64,000 bases of DNA from positions 372,001 through 436,000 of the forward strand of contig NZ_RCIO01000001.1 of the NCBI RefSeq assembly GCF_004000235.1, written 5' to 3'. A program made the position numbers and the translations under genes. The notes beneath the pieces are model-generated. The model made no database searches and was not told where the DNA came from. It saw only the letters and a list, made by a program, of their open reading frames with translations. Of this stretch, positions 33,132 through 42,974 are shown in pieces. The stretch comes from Mesorhizobium sp. Z1-4. Its GTDB lineage: Bacteria > Pseudomonadota > Alphaproteobacteria > Rhizobiales > Rhizobiaceae. Positions within the stretch are counted from its first letter, which is position 1, and each line of letters begins with the position of its first letter.

Positions 33132-33584
33132 GTGAGTGACGTTTCCCTCGACCTCGAGACTTTCCTTCCCTACCGGCTCAACCGGCTGGCTGAAGCCGTT
33201 GGCCGCAGATTCTCGCAAGTCTACAAAGAGCGCTACGGGCTCACCCGTCCGGAATGGCGGCTGCTCGCCACGCTCGGACAGCACGGCACGATGACTGCCA
33301 CCGATATCGGCGCTCACTCATCCATGCACAAAACCAAGGTGAGCCGCGCTGTCGTATCGCTGGAGCAGCGACGCTGGCTCGTTCGCCAGACACATCGCAG
33401 CGACCGTCGGGTCGAGAACCTGTCGCTGACAAAAGCCGGGCTCGCCGTCTATCGCGAACTTGTTCCGGTCGCGCGCGCTTTTGAAGAGGCGCTTCTCGGC
33501 GGTCTTGCAGACCCTGACCGGAAAGCGGTGGCGTCCGGGCTCGAAGCGCTGGAGCGGCTGCAGGGCAGCATCGCCGCCAGATAG
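33132..33584 (+). CDS. MarR family regulator of the homogentisate operon
   Basis: A 150-residue winged-helix protein: [32 protein letters not shown], then [19 protein letters not shown] and the wing [16 protein letters not shown]. It starts at GTG 33132. It is divergent from hmgA, and adjacent MarR/HmgR-type repressors commonly respond to homogentisate-type ligands. It ends 10 bases from the convergent HPP gene. Confidence 0.88.
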   Translation: MSDVSLDLETFLPYRLNRLAEAVGRRFSQVYKERYGLTRPEWRLLATLGQHGTMTATDIGAHSSMHKTKVSRAVVSLEQRRWLVRQTHRSDRRVENLSLTKAGLAVYRELVPVARAFEEALLGGLADPDRKAVASGLEALERLQGSIAAR

Positions 33585-33594
33585 GGGCCCGGGC

Positions 33595-34113
33595 CTAAAG
33601 CGGATACCGCCGCCGCGGCGGAATCCGGTGGATGACCAGCGCCAGCGCGACCAGAATACCCGCGCCGACAAACACCGTGAAAAACAGCTCCAGCCCGTGA
33701 AATGACGTGTCATAGCCAAGAATCGGCATGGCGCAAGCCGGAGGATGGGTGACGCGCGCCCAGCGCATGATGATGACCGCAAGCCCGACCGCGACCGCTG
33801 CCGCCAGCCAGGCATGCGGAAACAGCAGGAATGCCGCGTCGCATGCGATTGTTGCGATCAGATAGCCGCCCATCACGTTGATGGGCTGAGCGAGACGGCT
33901 TGTCGGCTGACCGAAGAGCAGTGCACTCGTCGCGGCGAAGGGCGCCAGAAGCAACGGCAACCCGGTCACATTGGCCAAGCCGCCAACCATCGCAACACCG
34001 GCGATGGCACCCAGGCCGCCCTTCACGATCCCGGAAAACTTGATCCGCCTTTCGCGCCTTTGAAGCAGCGACTTCAGATATTCCCTTGCGGTGCGATGCG
34101 TTTCAGGGGTCAT
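33595..34113 (-). CDS. HPP family integral membrane protein
   Basis: A 172-residue protein with about four membrane helices (GGLGAIAGVAMVGGLANV, LLLAPFAATSALLFG, AWLAAAVAVGLAVIIM, FFTVFVGAGILVALALVI). The defining motif THPPACAMPI is at about 122-131. HPP proteins have been linked to nitrite transport in plant plastids and cyanobacteria; in proteobacteria the role is unknown. It lies 49 bases downstream of kbl in the same direction but may have its own promoter. No clear Shine-Dalgarno. Confidence 0.88.
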   Translation of the reverse strand: MTPETHRTAREYLKSLLQRRERRIKFSGIVKGGLGAIAGVAMVGGLANVTGLPLLLAPFAATSALLFGQPTSRLAQPINVMGGYLIATIACDAAFLLFPHAWLAAAVAVGLAVIIMRWARVTHPPACAMPILGYDTSFHGLELFFTVFVGAGILVALALVIHRIPPRRRYPL

Positions 34114-34162
34114 GGTTTGTCAGCCAGCACATTGCGGTTCGCACCGGACGCCTGCCTCTTCG

Positions 34163-35350
34163 TTATTCAACAATTCCCAACTCGCGCCCGACCGCGGTGA
34201 ATGCGTCAACCGCGCGGTCGATATCGCTCGGTGAGTGCGCGGCCGACATTTGCGTTCTGATACGCGCCTGACCCTGCGGCACGACGGGGAAGGAAAAACC
34301 GATCACATAGATGCCGCGCTCGAGCAGCTTTTCGGCCATCTGCTGCGCAAGTGCCGCATCGCCGATCATGACCGGAATGATTGGATGCCCGTCGCCGGCC
34401 AGTGTGAAGCCCGCCTTGGTCATCGCGGCGCGAAACCGGTCGGCATTGGCATAAAGCTTTGAGCGCAGCGCATCGCCGCCGTCGATGATGTCGAACACTT
34501 TGATTGAAGCCGCCGCGATTGCCGGCATCAGCGTGTTGGAGAAAAGATAGGGCCTTGAGCGCTGGCGCAGCCAGTCGACCACCTGTTTGCGCCCGCTTGT
34601 ATAGCCGCCCGACGCGCCGCCGAGCGCCTTGCCGAGCGTCCCGGTGATCAAGTCGACGCGCCCCTCTACCCCGCAATGCTCGGACGACCCGCGGCCATGC
34701 GCGCCGACGAATCCCACCGCATGGCTGTCATCGACCATGACCATCGCATCGTATTTTTCAGCGAGGTCGCAGACGCCGCCGAGATTGGCGATGATGCCGT
34801 CCATGGAAAAGACGCCGTCGGTCGCGATCAGCCGGAAGCGCGCATCTTCGGCCTCCTTCAGCTTTGTCTCCAGATCGGCCATGTCATTGTTGGCGTAGCG
34901 GTAACGCCGCGCCTTGGACAGCCGAACGCCGTCGATGATCGAGGCGTGGTTGAGCGCGTCCGAGATGATGGCATCTTCCGGGCCGAGCAAGGTTTCGAAC
35001 AGGCCGGCATTGGCGTCGAAACAGGAGGAATAGAGGATCGTGTCCTCCATGCCGAGAAAGCTCGAAATGCGCTCCTCGAGCCATTTGTGCTCTTCCTGAG
35101 TGCCGCAGATGAAGCGCACCGACGCCATGCCGTAGCCATAACGGTCAAGCGCTGCGCCGGCGGCTGCGCGCAGTTCGGCATTATCGGCCAGGCCGAGATA
35201 GTTGTTGGCACAAAAGTTCAGCACCTTTTCGCCGCCGGTTTCGATTTCGGCCGACTGCATGGAGGTAATCACACGCTCGGATTTGTAGAGTCCGGCCTTT
35301 TTCAGGCCGTCCAGTTCGGCTTCGAGGTGCTGGATAAAGGCCGTGGCCAT
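34163..35350 (-). CDS. kbl: Glycine C-acetyltransferase (2-amino-3-ketobutyrate CoA ligase)
   Basis: A PLP enzyme that cleaves 2-amino-3-ketobutyrate with CoA to glycine and acetyl-CoA, the second step of threonine dehydrogenation. Of 395 residues: [42 protein letters not shown] and the Schiff-base lysine in [18 protein letters not shown]. Length and motifs match Kbl better than other alpha-oxoamine synthases (ALAS, BioF). The usual partner tdh is not in the window. ATG 35350 follows GAGGATGACACA; the longer frame is discounted. Confidence 0.95.
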   Translation of the reverse strand: MATAFIQHLEAELDGLKKAGLYKSERVITSMQSAEIETGGEKVLNFCANNYLGLADNAELRAAAGAALDRYGYGMASVRFICGTQEEHKWLEERISSFLGMEDTILYSSCFDANAGLFETLLGPEDAIISDALNHASIIDGVRLSKARRYRYANNDMADLETKLKEAEDARFRLIATDGVFSMDGIIANLGGVCDLAEKYDAMVMVDDSHAVGFVGAHGRGSSEHCGVEGRVDLITGTLGKALGGASGGYTSGRKQVVDWLRQRSRPYLFSNTLMPAIAAASIKVFDIIDGGDALRSKLYANADRFRAAMTKAGFTLAGDGHPIIPVMIGDAALAQQMAEKLLERGIYVIGFSFPVVPQGQARIRTQMSAAHSPSDIDRAVDAFTAVGRELGIVE

Positions 35351-35476
35351 TGTGTCATCCTCTTGTGCGCGCGTGGCAGTTCGGCAAGCCGCGCTCAATC
35401 TGGTGCCGGTTCGCAATTGGCGGCGCGCCGGAGGCACTCTACCATCGCCAGCGATGAATCAGGCGAAAGGTAAGCA

Positions 35477-36460
35477 ATGTCATCCTCAGAGTTTCCCGTA
35501 TTCGATCTCGGCCGTTTTGAGAAGGCGCAGGGAGCCGAACGCGACCGGCTTGCAGCCGAGGTGGATGCGATATGCCGCGCCACCGGCTTTCTGGCCATCG
35601 CCAATCACGGCGTGCCGCAGGCGGTGATCGACGCTGTTTGGCAGAAGGCGCATGATTTCTTCTCGTTGCCGCTGGACGAAAAGAAAAGGGCCTCCGCGCC
35701 CTACCCCGGTTACCCTTACGGTTATCTCGGGCCGGAACTCGAGGCGCTGGCAAGGTCGCGCGAAGCCGACAGCCCGCCCGACCTGAAGGAGAGCTTCAAC
35801 GGCGGGCCGCAGTCCGTGCCCGCGGGCATGACCGACAAGGACGCGCTGTCTTTCTGCTATGCCGAAACCATCTGGCCCGGTGCGCCGGCGGGGTTTCGCG
35901 AGGCATGGACGGCCTATTATGCAGCGATGGAAGACCTGGCGCGGCGCATCATGCGGCTTTTCGCGGCTGCGCTGAAGCTGCCGGACGCCTATTTCGAGCC
36001 CTTTATCGATGCGCCGATCAGCGCATTGCGGGCACTCAACTATCCCGAGCAGCAGCATGTACCGAAACCCGGCCAGCTGCGCGCCGGCGCTCACACCGAT
36101 TACGGCAGCCTGACCATTCTGCTGCCGCAAGCGGGGTCGCGTGGCCTCGAACTCGTCACACCTGACGGCGAATGGACGCCGGTGCCGCCGGTGCCGGGGG
36201 CATTCGTGATCAATATCGGCGACCTGATGGCGCTATGGACCAACGACCGGTGGGTTTCGACCCTGCACCGTGTGGTGAACCCGCCGCCCGAGCAGGGAGG
36301 CATGGACCGGCGGCAGTCGCTCGCCTTCTTCCACCAGCCGAACTGGGATGCTGAGATCGCGGTGCTCGACCAATGCGTTGCTGACGGCGAAACGCCGAAA
36401 TACGAGCCGGTATTTTCCGGCCCGTATCTGATGGGCAAATTCCAGGCCACGACCAAGTAG
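35477..36460 (+). CDS. 2-oxoglutarate/Fe(II) oxygenase, isopenicillin-N-synthase family
   Basis: A 327-residue non-haem iron oxygenase. Facial triad His and Asp in AGAHTDYGSLTIL and distal His in TLHRVVNPP; the 2-oxoglutarate-anchoring Arg-x-Ser is RRQS (before LAFFHQPN). N-terminal DIOX_N domain (FPVFDLGRFEKA, FLAIANHGVPQAVI). Substrate unknown. Bacterial relatives are often annotated as flavanone 3-dioxygenase-like without evidence. Divergent from kbl across 126 bases. Confidence 0.9.
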   Translation: MSSSEFPVFDLGRFEKAQGAERDRLAAEVDAICRATGFLAIANHGVPQAVIDAVWQKAHDFFSLPLDEKKRASAPYPGYPYGYLGPELEALARSREADSPPDLKESFNGGPQSVPAGMTDKDALSFCYAETIWPGAPAGFREAWTAYYAAMEDLARRIMRLFAAALKLPDAYFEPFIDAPISALRALNYPEQQHVPKPGQLRAGAHTDYGSLTILLPQAGSRGLELVTPDGEWTPVPPVPGAFVINIGDLMALWTNDRWVSTLHRVVNPPPEQGGMDRRQSLAFFHQPNWDAEIAVLDQCVADGETPKYEPVFSGPYLMGKFQATTK

Positions 36461-36488
36461 CAGCTTGAGTCAGCCTGCCCGAGTGTAA

Positions 36489-36512
36489 AGCGAGGCGGCG
36501 GACCGCCTCGCT
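36489..36512. terminator. Bidirectional hairpin between convergent genes
   Basis: AGCGAGGCGG-CGGA-CCGCCTCGCT: a perfect 10-bp stem in the 62-base gap between the oxygenase gene and gcdH, which converge. GC-rich without a strong U run on either side, so rho-independent action is probable but weak. Confidence 0.7.
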
Positions 36513-36522
36513 GCAGGTACGA

Positions 36523-37728
36523 TCAGAAAAACGCCTGGATGCCGGTCTGGGCGCGTCCCAGGATGAGAGCATGCACGTCATGCGTGCCCTCATAGGTGTT
36601 CACGGTTTCCAGGTTCTGCGCGTGGCGCATGACGTGGTAGCCAATCTGGATGCCGTTGCCGCCATGCATGTCGCGGGCGGCGCGCGCGATGTCGAGCGCC
36701 TTGCCGCAATTGTTGCGCTTGACGATCGAGATCATCTCAGGCGCCATGCGGCCATCATCCATCAGCCGGCCGACACGCAACGAACCCTGCAGGCCGAGCA
36801 CGATCTCGGTCTGCATGTCGGCGAGCTTTTTCTGGAACAGCTGGGTGCCGGCCAATGGCTTGCCGAACTGCTTGCGGTCGAGCCCGTATTGGCGGGCGCG
36901 GTGCCAGCAATCCTCGGCCGCTCCCATCGCACCCCAGGAGATGCCGTAGCGGGCACGGTTGAGGCAGCCGAAGGGGCCCTTCAGGCCCGACACGTTGGGA
37001 AGCAGCGCGTCCTCGCCAACCTCGACATTCTCCATGACGATCTCGCCGGTGATGGAGGCGCGCAAAGACAGCTTGCCGTCGATCTTCGGCGCCGACAGGC
37101 CCTTCATGCCCTTTTCGAGCACAAAACCTCTGATCTGATTGTCGTGCGCGGCCGACTTCGCCCACACCACGAACACGTCGGCGATCGGCGAATTCGAGAT
37201 CCACATCTTGGAGCCGTTCAGCCGGTAACCGCCGTCGATCTTCTCGGCGCGGGTTTTCATGCCGCCCGGATCGGAGCCGGCATCCGGCTCGGTCAGGCCA
37301 AAACAGCCGATCCACTCGCCGCTCGCGAGCTTCGGCAGATATTTCTTGCGCTGCTCCTCCGAGCCGTATGCGTGAATCGGGAACATCACCAGCGAGGACT
37401 GCACGCTCATCATGGAGCGATAGCCTGAATCCACACGCTCAACCTCGCGTGCAACGAGACCGTAGGAAACGTAGCCCGCGCCCGCGCCGCCATACTCTTC
37501 CGGCACCGTCACACCCAGCAGACCTGCCGCGCCCATCTCGGCGAAAATCGACGGGTCGGTCTTTTCCTGCTGGTAGGCTTCCTCGATCCGGGGCAGCAGG
37601 CTGTCCTGCGCAAAACCGGCCGCGGCATCGCGGATCATGCGCTCTTCTTCGGTCAGCTGATCCTCGAGCAGAAAGGGATCGTCCCAGACAAAAGTGCCGA
37701 GCCCGGCGATTTTGGTTTGTTCGTTCAT
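36523..37728 (-). CDS. gcdH: Glutaryl-CoA dehydrogenase
   Basis: An FAD enzyme oxidising and decarboxylating glutaryl-CoA to crotonyl-CoA (lysine, tryptophan and odd-chain dicarboxylate breakdown). The 401-residue chain shows [19 protein letters not shown] (FAD/substrate contacts), the GcdH-like [21 protein letters not shown] and the catalytic Glu380 in [16 protein letters not shown]. Start ATG 37728 follows GGGAGAGTCGC; the longer frame covers the mutL upstream region and is discounted. It would receive the glutaryl-CoA made by the pim-type operon from odd-chain diacids. Confidence 0.95.
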   Translation of the reverse strand: MNEQTKIAGLGTFVWDDPFLLEDQLTEEERMIRDAAAGFAQDSLLPRIEEAYQQEKTDPSIFAEMGAAGLLGVTVPEEYGGAGAGYVSYGLVAREVERVDSGYRSMMSVQSSLVMFPIHAYGSEEQRKKYLPKLASGEWIGCFGLTEPDAGSDPGGMKTRAEKIDGGYRLNGSKMWISNSPIADVFVVWAKSAAHDNQIRGFVLEKGMKGLSAPKIDGKLSLRASITGEIVMENVEVGEDALLPNVSGLKGPFGCLNRARYGISWGAMGAAEDCWHRARQYGLDRKQFGKPLAGTQLFQKKLADMQTEIVLGLQGSLRVGRLMDDGRMAPEMISIVKRNNCGKALDIARAARDMHGGNGIQIGYHVMRHAQNLETVNTYEGTHDVHALILGRAQTGIQAFF

Positions 37729-37898
37729 TGCGACTCTCCCGGTTTCGTTCGGGCTTACAAAGAAGCTGCCATTGTGCGATGGCGCCCTAGTATCACGGTG
37801 TTTCGGGCGCGCCCACATTTTAATCGATCCATAAGGCGATCCACAGACTGCGTTGGATTGACGCTGCATCGCCCGCCGAATCCGCCTAAGGTCGCCTC

Positions 37899-39674
37899 AT
37901 GCCCATCCGCCAGCTCCCCGATACGATGATAAACCAGATCGCCGCCGGCGAGGTGGTCGAGCGTCCGGCGAGCGTGGTCAAGGAACTGGTCGAGAACGCG
38001 CTCGACGCGGGGGCGACGCGTATCGAGATAGCGACTGCGGGCGGCGGTCTCGGCCTGATCCGCGTCATCGACGACGGCGGAGGCATAGCGCCGGACGAGA
38101 TGGCGCTCGCGGTCGGCCGACACTGCACTTCGAAACTCGACGCCGGCATCGACGAAATTCATACGCTCGGCTTCCGGGGCGAGGCGCTGCCTTCGATCGG
38201 CTCCGTGGCCAGACTGTCGATCCGCAGCCGCACGGCGAACGCCGATTCGGGTTCCGAGATCCGTGTCGAAGGCGGTGTCGCCTCGCCCGTGAAACCAGCG
38301 GCCACAAATCGAGGCACCACTGTCGAGGTGCGCGACCTCTTCTTCGCGACCCCGGCCAGGCTGAAATTCATGAAAAGCCCGCGCGCCGAGGCCGCGGCCA
38401 TCACAGACGTGGTGAAACGCATTGCGATGGCGTTTCCCGCCGTCCGTTTCGTGCTCAGCGGCACAGACCGCTCGACACTCGAGCTGGCACCGGCAGGCGG
38501 CGACAACGCCATGCCGAAACGCATCGCCCAGGTACTGGGTGACGATTTCATCGACAACGCACTTGAGATTGACGCCTGCCGCGACGGCGTTCGTCTCGCC
38601 GGTTACATCTCCATCCCGTCATACTCGCGCGCGACCGCGCAGCAGCAATATGCCTTCGTCAACGGACGGCCGATCCGCGACAAGCTGGTCGCGGGTGCCG
38701 TGCGTGGCGCCTTCGCCGACATTCTGCCGCGCGACCGGCACGCGGTCACAGCGCTGTTCTTCACGCTCGACCCGGCCGATGTCGACGTCAACGTTCACCC
38801 GGCCAAGGCCGATGTCAGGTTTCGCGATCCCGGGCTGGTGCGCGGCCTGATCGTCGGCGCGATACGCCAGACACTGTCGGCCAGCGGCATTCGCGCTTCG
38901 ACCTCGGCGGCGAGCGCGATGATGGACGCGTTCAGGACCGAGGGTGCGCCGAAATCCGGCCCTGTCGCATGGCGCCAGCCTTATGCGCCGCCGCCGGCGG
39001 GCGGTTTCGCGGAGGCCGGGCAGGCACTGTTCGAAGCCGGGCCTACGCTCAGCGCGCCGGTTGCCGAACCCGAAGTCGATGCGGCGTTGAAGGAAGCGCC
39101 ACTCGGCGCGGCGCGGGCGCAAATTCACGAAAACTACATCGTCGCGCAGACGGCGGATTCGCTCGTCATCGTCGATCAGCATGCCGCGCATGAACGGCTC
39201 GTATATGAAGCACTCAAACGCGGACTCGAAAGCCGGCCTGTGGCGGCGCAGATGCTGCTGATCCCCGAAGTGATCGACATGCCCGAAGAAGATGCCGAGC
39301 GCCTTGCCGCGCATGCCGAGCTACTGGCTCGGCTCGGACTCGGGCTCGAGCGTTTCGGGCCGGGCGCGGTGGCGGTCCGCGAAACGCCAGCAATGCTGGG
39401 CGATACCGACGTGGTTGGGCTGGTCCGCGATCTCGCTGACGAAATCGCCGACAACGACACCGCCGAGACCCTGCGCGAACGGCTCAACAAGGTTGCCGCC
39501 ACCATGGCCTGCCACGGTTCGGTTCGCTCGGGGCGGCGTCTCAAGCCCGACGAAATGAACGCGCTGCTGCGCGAAATGGAGGCCACTCCAGGTTCCGGCA
39601 CGTGCAATCACGGCCGCCCGACCTATATCGAACTCAAGCTCGGCGACATCGAGCGGCTTTTCGGACGGCGCTAG
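37899..39674 (+). CDS. mutL: DNA mismatch repair protein MutL
   Basis: A 591-residue GHKL ATPase. Motifs: [27 protein letters not shown] (with the catalytic Glu and Asn), [17 protein letters not shown] and [16 protein letters not shown]; the C-terminal dimerisation domain contains [14 protein letters not shown]. The DQHAAHE sequence near the C-terminal domain is present, but the metal-binding endonuclease DQHA-x2-E-x4-E motif of MutL nucleases is only partly matched, so nuclease activity is uncertain. It couples MutS recognition to repair. Divergent from gcdH. Confidence 0.96.
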   Translation: MPIRQLPDTMINQIAAGEVVERPASVVKELVENALDAGATRIEIATAGGGLGLIRVIDDGGGIAPDEMALAVGRHCTSKLDAGIDEIHTLGFRGEALPSIGSVARLSIRSRTANADSGSEIRVEGGVASPVKPAATNRGTTVEVRDLFFATPARLKFMKSPRAEAAAITDVVKRIAMAFPAVRFVLSGTDRSTLELAPAGGDNAMPKRIAQVLGDDFIDNALEIDACRDGVRLAGYISIPSYSRATAQQQYAFVNGRPIRDKLVAGAVRGAFADILPRDRHAVTALFFTLDPADVDVNVHPAKADVRFRDPGLVRGLIVGAIRQTLSASGIRASTSAASAMMDAFRTEGAPKSGPVAWRQPYAPPPAGGFAEAGQALFEAGPTLSAPVAEPEVDAALKEAPLGAARAQIHENYIVAQTADSLVIVDQHAAHERLVYEALKRGLESRPVAAQMLLIPEVIDMPEEDAERLAAHAELLARLGLGLERFGPGAVAVRETPAMLGDTDVVGLVRDLADEIADNDTAETLRERLNKVAATMACHGSVRSGRRLKPDEMNALLREMEATPGSGTCNHGRPTYIELKLGDIERLFGRR

Positions 39675-39777
39675 CTGCGCTTGACGCAAAGTGCGATCTG
39701 TGGCGGTTAGACGGGTGACGGCTCAACGCCGCTGACTGGGGAACTCCCGTGCCGGCGCAAACTGGTGTGGACAGGCC

Positions 39778-40011
39778 ATGAACCGCTTTGAAGGTCCCGG
39801 CGCCCGCGAGGCCCGGATCAGATATCTCGATGGTGACTTTCAGGTCGTGTCGCCTGGCGCATTCGTGCGCTGCGCGGTGACCAGCGAGAGCATTCCGCTC
39901 GACGAGCTGCGCTATTGGAGCGTGGCGCGGCAGGAAGCCTATCTCGATGCCGAGGTTTCACTGCGGGCCGAGATGGAACACGACCCGCAGCTTCGCAAGC
40001 GCGGCAGATAG
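39778..40011 (+). CDS. DUF2093 domain protein
   Basis: A 77-residue protein matching the DUF2093 pattern: NRFEGPGAREARIRYLDGDFQVV, SPGAFVRCAVTSESIPLDEL and YWSVARQEAY. It is small and probably beta-rich, with a single Cys (FVRCAVT). It is a regular neighbour of mutL and lipid A genes in Rhizobiales. Function unknown. Converges with the membrane protein gene at 40023. Confidence 0.9.
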   Translation: MNRFEGPGAREARIRYLDGDFQVVSPGAFVRCAVTSESIPLDELRYWSVARQEAYLDAEVSLRAEMEHDPQLRKRGR

Positions 40012-40022
40012 ACTGATTGCGT

Positions 40023-40475
40023 TCAGCGCAGAACGCCGGTCGAAGCCATGCGCCTGGAATAGAAATACAGCGCAATCGTAACCACCCAGATCAGGCCGCT
40101 GAACACCCATACGGCGACACCGCCGCCCATCAGCTCGGCGCCGTTCGTCAGCACGAAATTGTACAGCGTCGTGACAAGCAGGCCGACGATCGATAGCGCA
40201 AAAAGCCACACAGCCCAGCTGCGCCGCAGCAGCAGTGCGACGGAGCCCAGAAACGCACCCCAAACGCCGAGCGCCCAGCCGGCATCCGCCCAGACGGGGA
40301 AGCTATAGAAATATTCGAGCTGCTCTGGCGTGAATTCGGCCATGTACCAGTCGGCGCGGGTCTGCGTCATCAGATAGTCGAGAGCTCCCATCGCATTCCA
40401 CAACAGCGATACGCCGCCCACGACCCACAGATGCCACGGCGTCCTCACCGTGCCCTCATTCGTTTCAAGGCTCAT
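40023..40475 (-). CDS. Four-helix membrane protein, uncharacterised
   Basis: A 150-residue protein with four hydrophobic helices (LWVVGGVSLLWNAMGALDYL; FPVWADAGWALGVWGAFLGSVAL; AVWLFALSIVGLLVTTLY; VAVWVFSGLIWVVTIALYFY). Pattern resembles proteobacterial proteins annotated as sugar transporter or hypothetical; no catalytic motif. ATG 40475 is fixed by AGGAGG 5 bases upstream. It is 36 bases downstream of lpxK on the same strand and may be co-transcribed. Confidence 0.85.
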   Translation of the reverse strand: MSLETNEGTVRTPWHLWVVGGVSLLWNAMGALDYLMTQTRADWYMAEFTPEQLEYFYSFPVWADAGWALGVWGAFLGSVALLLRRSWAVWLFALSIVGLLVTTLYNFVLTNGAELMGGGVAVWVFSGLIWVVTIALYFYSRRMASTGVLR

Positions 40476-40510
40476 CAAGACCTCCTCTTCCTGAGTTGCA
40501 CTTGCCGGCG

Positions 40511-41539
40511 TCAGGCTCCTCCGGCCTGCCGCCATCCGGCAATCGTTTCGTCGATCACCGTCCTCGCATTTTCCTCGACTTCGAATTCGACCCTCATGTC
40601 CAGCGCGGCCAGCCTGCCGCCGGCACCCGGAGGCATGATGTCAGCGTCCTCGATACGGATCATGTCCCGGCGCGTGGTCACGATCAAGGCGTCGTGGCGC
40701 TCGGCAGCCGAGACCATTTCGGCGAACTGGTCCGGCAACGGCAGATGACCTTCAGCCAGGAGGTGAGTGGCAACGAGGTCCGCACCGAAACCGGCAAGCG
40801 CCTGGAAGAACGTCTCCGGATCCTTGATCGACGAGAACGCGATGACCTTCCGGCCTTCGAGAGACGTTCCATTGCCATAGACCACACGCGCTTCGTAGAC
40901 GGGCCGCGCGGCGCGCGCGGCTGCCCGAACCGCCGAGTTTCCGCCCAGGCCGGAACCGATGCGCAGCACGGCGTCTGCGCTGCGCACATGGTCGGTTAGG
41001 CGGCCCCGCAGCGGCCCGGCCGGGATCACACGTTCATTGCCAAGCCCGCGTGCGGCATCGACCACGAGCACGGTGTAGTTCGTATGCAGCGGCCAGGCGC
41101 TCAGCCCCTCTACCGCGACGAGAAAATCACACCCCTCGGCCGCCAGCATGCGGGCAGCGGCGGCCCGATCCGCGCCGATTGCCACGGGAGCAACCGCGGC
41201 CATTTCGATCGCCGCCTCGCCGACATGGCGGGCGCTGTCGTGGTCGGCGTCGACGAGATGCGGCTGCGAGCCGAAACCCGAAGGCGCCGGGCAAATCAGG
41301 CCCGGCCTGTGCCCCAGCGCCATGGCAGAGCGCGCGAAGGCCATCGCCGCCTGCGTTTTGCCCGGCACGGCAACGGCGAGATCTCCGACACGCAGGATCG
41401 GCAGGTCGACCACGGCTTTCGCGGGCCGCGAAAGGCGAATACGTGTCGCATTGGCGTAGACGGCGGCTGCGGGTGCGAGCGCGAATGCGCGCCAATCGGG
41501 CTTGCGCCACCAGAATGGCGGCGTTTCGCTGGTTCCCAT
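40511..41539 (-). CDS. lpxK: LpxK-like protein (tetraacyldisaccharide 4'-kinase family), motifs degenerate
   Basis: A 342-residue homologue of the kinase that phosphorylates lipid A precursor at O-4'. Family features: PPFWWRKPDW at the start, VVDAARGLGNERVIPAGPLR (about 159-178), and IAFSSIKDPETFFQALAGFGADLV. But three LpxK signatures are altered. The P-loop GGxGKT reads AVPGKT (about 57-62); the essential DDGFQ reads V143-E144-G-L-S147; TTEKD reads TTRRD (288-292). No frameshift is needed to explain this; alignment runs through. It may be inactive, neofunctionalised, or one of two copies. ATG 41539, 48 bases after waaA. The longer TTG start at 41584 lacks homology. Confidence 0.82.
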   Translation of the reverse strand: MGTSETPPFWWRKPDWRAFALAPAAAVYANATRIRLSRPAKAVVDLPILRVGDLAVAVPGKTQAAMAFARSAMALGHRPGLICPAPSGFGSQPHLVDADHDSARHVGEAAIEMAAVAPVAIGADRAAAARMLAAEGCDFLVAVEGLSAWPLHTNYTVLVVDAARGLGNERVIPAGPLRGRLTDHVRSADAVLRIGSGLGGNSAVRAAARAARPVYEARVVYGNGTSLEGRKVIAFSSIKDPETFFQALAGFGADLVATHLLAEGHLPLPDQFAEMVSAAERHDALIVTTRRDMIRIEDADIMPPGAGGRLAALDMRVEFEVEENARTVIDETIAGWRQAGGA

Positions 41540-41587
41540 TCTAGCGGTGTCCCCCGACCTGCATGGCTGGCACCTTTTCCGCAATAA

Positions 41588-42907
41588 TCACCGCCGGTGT
41601 ACCACGCCGGTTCCCAGCTTGGCCTTCACGACCAGCGGGTGAATGAAAGGCTCGAGCCCGCGTACGGTAACGTCCAGCGCCCCGCGCATCGTTTCCAGCG
41701 CCTTGGTGCCGGAATCGATGATGCGATGACGCGCATCGTCATTGCGCATCAGATAATTCACCGCCCCGGCAAGCATCTCCTTTTCCTTGATCAGCCGCAC
41801 GCCCCCCTTGTCGACCAGCGGCCCATAGATATCGTTGCAGCGGGCGTGGTCCGGGCCGGACAGAACGGCAGAGCCCAGCGCAACGGCATCGATCGGATTT
41901 TCACCGCCCCCGCCGAACAACGAGCCGCCGTAAAAGACGATGTCGGCCAGCCGCAGGCTCAGTCCCGTCTCCTCGCGGTCGCAAAGCAGGATATGCGTCT
42001 TTTCCTCAACCTTGTCGCCGCGGCTGCGCCGGGCGACATTGAGCCCGAGCGCGGTCAATTCCGCTTCGATGGCATCGCTGCGTCTCGCGTCGCGCGGCAT
42101 GATTACAGTCAGAACGTCAGTGAAACGTGCGGCAAGCAACTTCTGAACGTTGGCAGCGACCGCCTCCTCGCCCGGGTGCGTGCAAAGGGCGGCCCAGCGC
42201 TTCCGATTGCCGATCTGGCCAAGGACGCGGCGCAGCTCGAGTTCGTCGACCGGCGGCGGCTCGACGTCGGTCTTGAGGCTTCCTGACACGAGAACCGGAC
42301 GTGCGCCCAGGGAACTGAACCGTTCGGCATCGCGCTCCGACTGCGCCGAGACCAGCGAAAAATTCTCAAACAACGCCTCGGACAGCAGCGGCCACCTGCG
42401 CCAACCCTCATAGGCGCGGTCCGACATGCGCCCGTTGACCAGAACCATCGGCACGCGCCGCGCGCCCAGTTCCAGGATGGTTGTCGGCCAGATTTCGGAT
42501 TCGGCTATGATGGCCAGGTCGGGCCGCCAGTGATCGAGGAAGCGGCTCACCGCCGGCTTGATGTCCAACGGCGCATACTGGTGGATCACCCGATCCGCCA
42601 GACGCTCGCGCGCAACGCGCGCCGAGCCGACCGTGCCCGTCGTAAGCACGATGTTGAGCCCGAGCGAAAGAATGCGCCCGATCAGGCCCGAGACAGCGAG
42701 CGTCTCGCTTTCGTTCACGGCGTGTACCCAGATCACTGGTCCAGGGGGCCGCTTGGCGGCAGTCTTGCCATAACGCTCCTGGCGGCGGGGGCCATCTTCG
42801 GCCCCGCGGCTTGCACGCCAGGCCATGTAACCACCGACAAAAGGATAGGCTGCCGCGCCTGCCCAGCCGTAAGAGCGCAGAATCGAACGGGCCCAGCGGT
42901 CACTCAT
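41588..42907 (-). CDS. waaA: 3-deoxy-D-manno-octulosonic acid transferase
   Basis: A 439-residue GT-B glycosyltransferase that adds Kdo to lipid A precursor at the inner membrane; N-terminal membrane anchor (YGWAGAAAYPFVGGYMAW). Conserved blocks: VHAVNESETLAV with the catalytic Glu68, VLTTGTVGSARVA, HQYAPLDIKPAVSRFL, ESEIWPTTILELG and a Kdo-binding C-half. Compared with the family the usual SVGE reads NESE (Glu retained), and the NPLE motif reads NPID (337-340), Glu to Asp. Operon order waaA - lpxK - membrane protein. Confidence 0.9.
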   Translation of the reverse strand: MSDRWARSILRSYGWAGAAAYPFVGGYMAWRASRGAEDGPRRQERYGKTAAKRPPGPVIWVHAVNESETLAVSGLIGRILSLGLNIVLTTGTVGSARVARERLADRVIHQYAPLDIKPAVSRFLDHWRPDLAIIAESEIWPTTILELGARRVPMVLVNGRMSDRAYEGWRRWPLLSEALFENFSLVSAQSERDAERFSSLGARPVLVSGSLKTDVEPPPVDELELRRVLGQIGNRKRWAALCTHPGEEAVAANVQKLLAARFTDVLTVIMPRDARRSDAIEAELTALGLNVARRSRGDKVEEKTHILLCDREETGLSLRLADIVFYGGSLFGGGGENPIDAVALGSAVLSGPDHARCNDIYGPLVDKGGVRLIKEKEMLAGAVNYLMRNDDARHRIIDSGTKALETMRGALDVTVRGLEPFIHPLVVKAKLGTGVVHRR

Positions 42908-42974
42908 CCGCTGGCACTCCCATACGTTCGTGTCGCTGGTTTCTCCTGCCGGTCATTCCGGCATGCCCCGCGGG

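Noticed and set aside
40511-41539. Frameshift as an explanation of the odd LpxK
   Set aside because: Similarity to LpxK continues in one frame before, through and after each changed motif.
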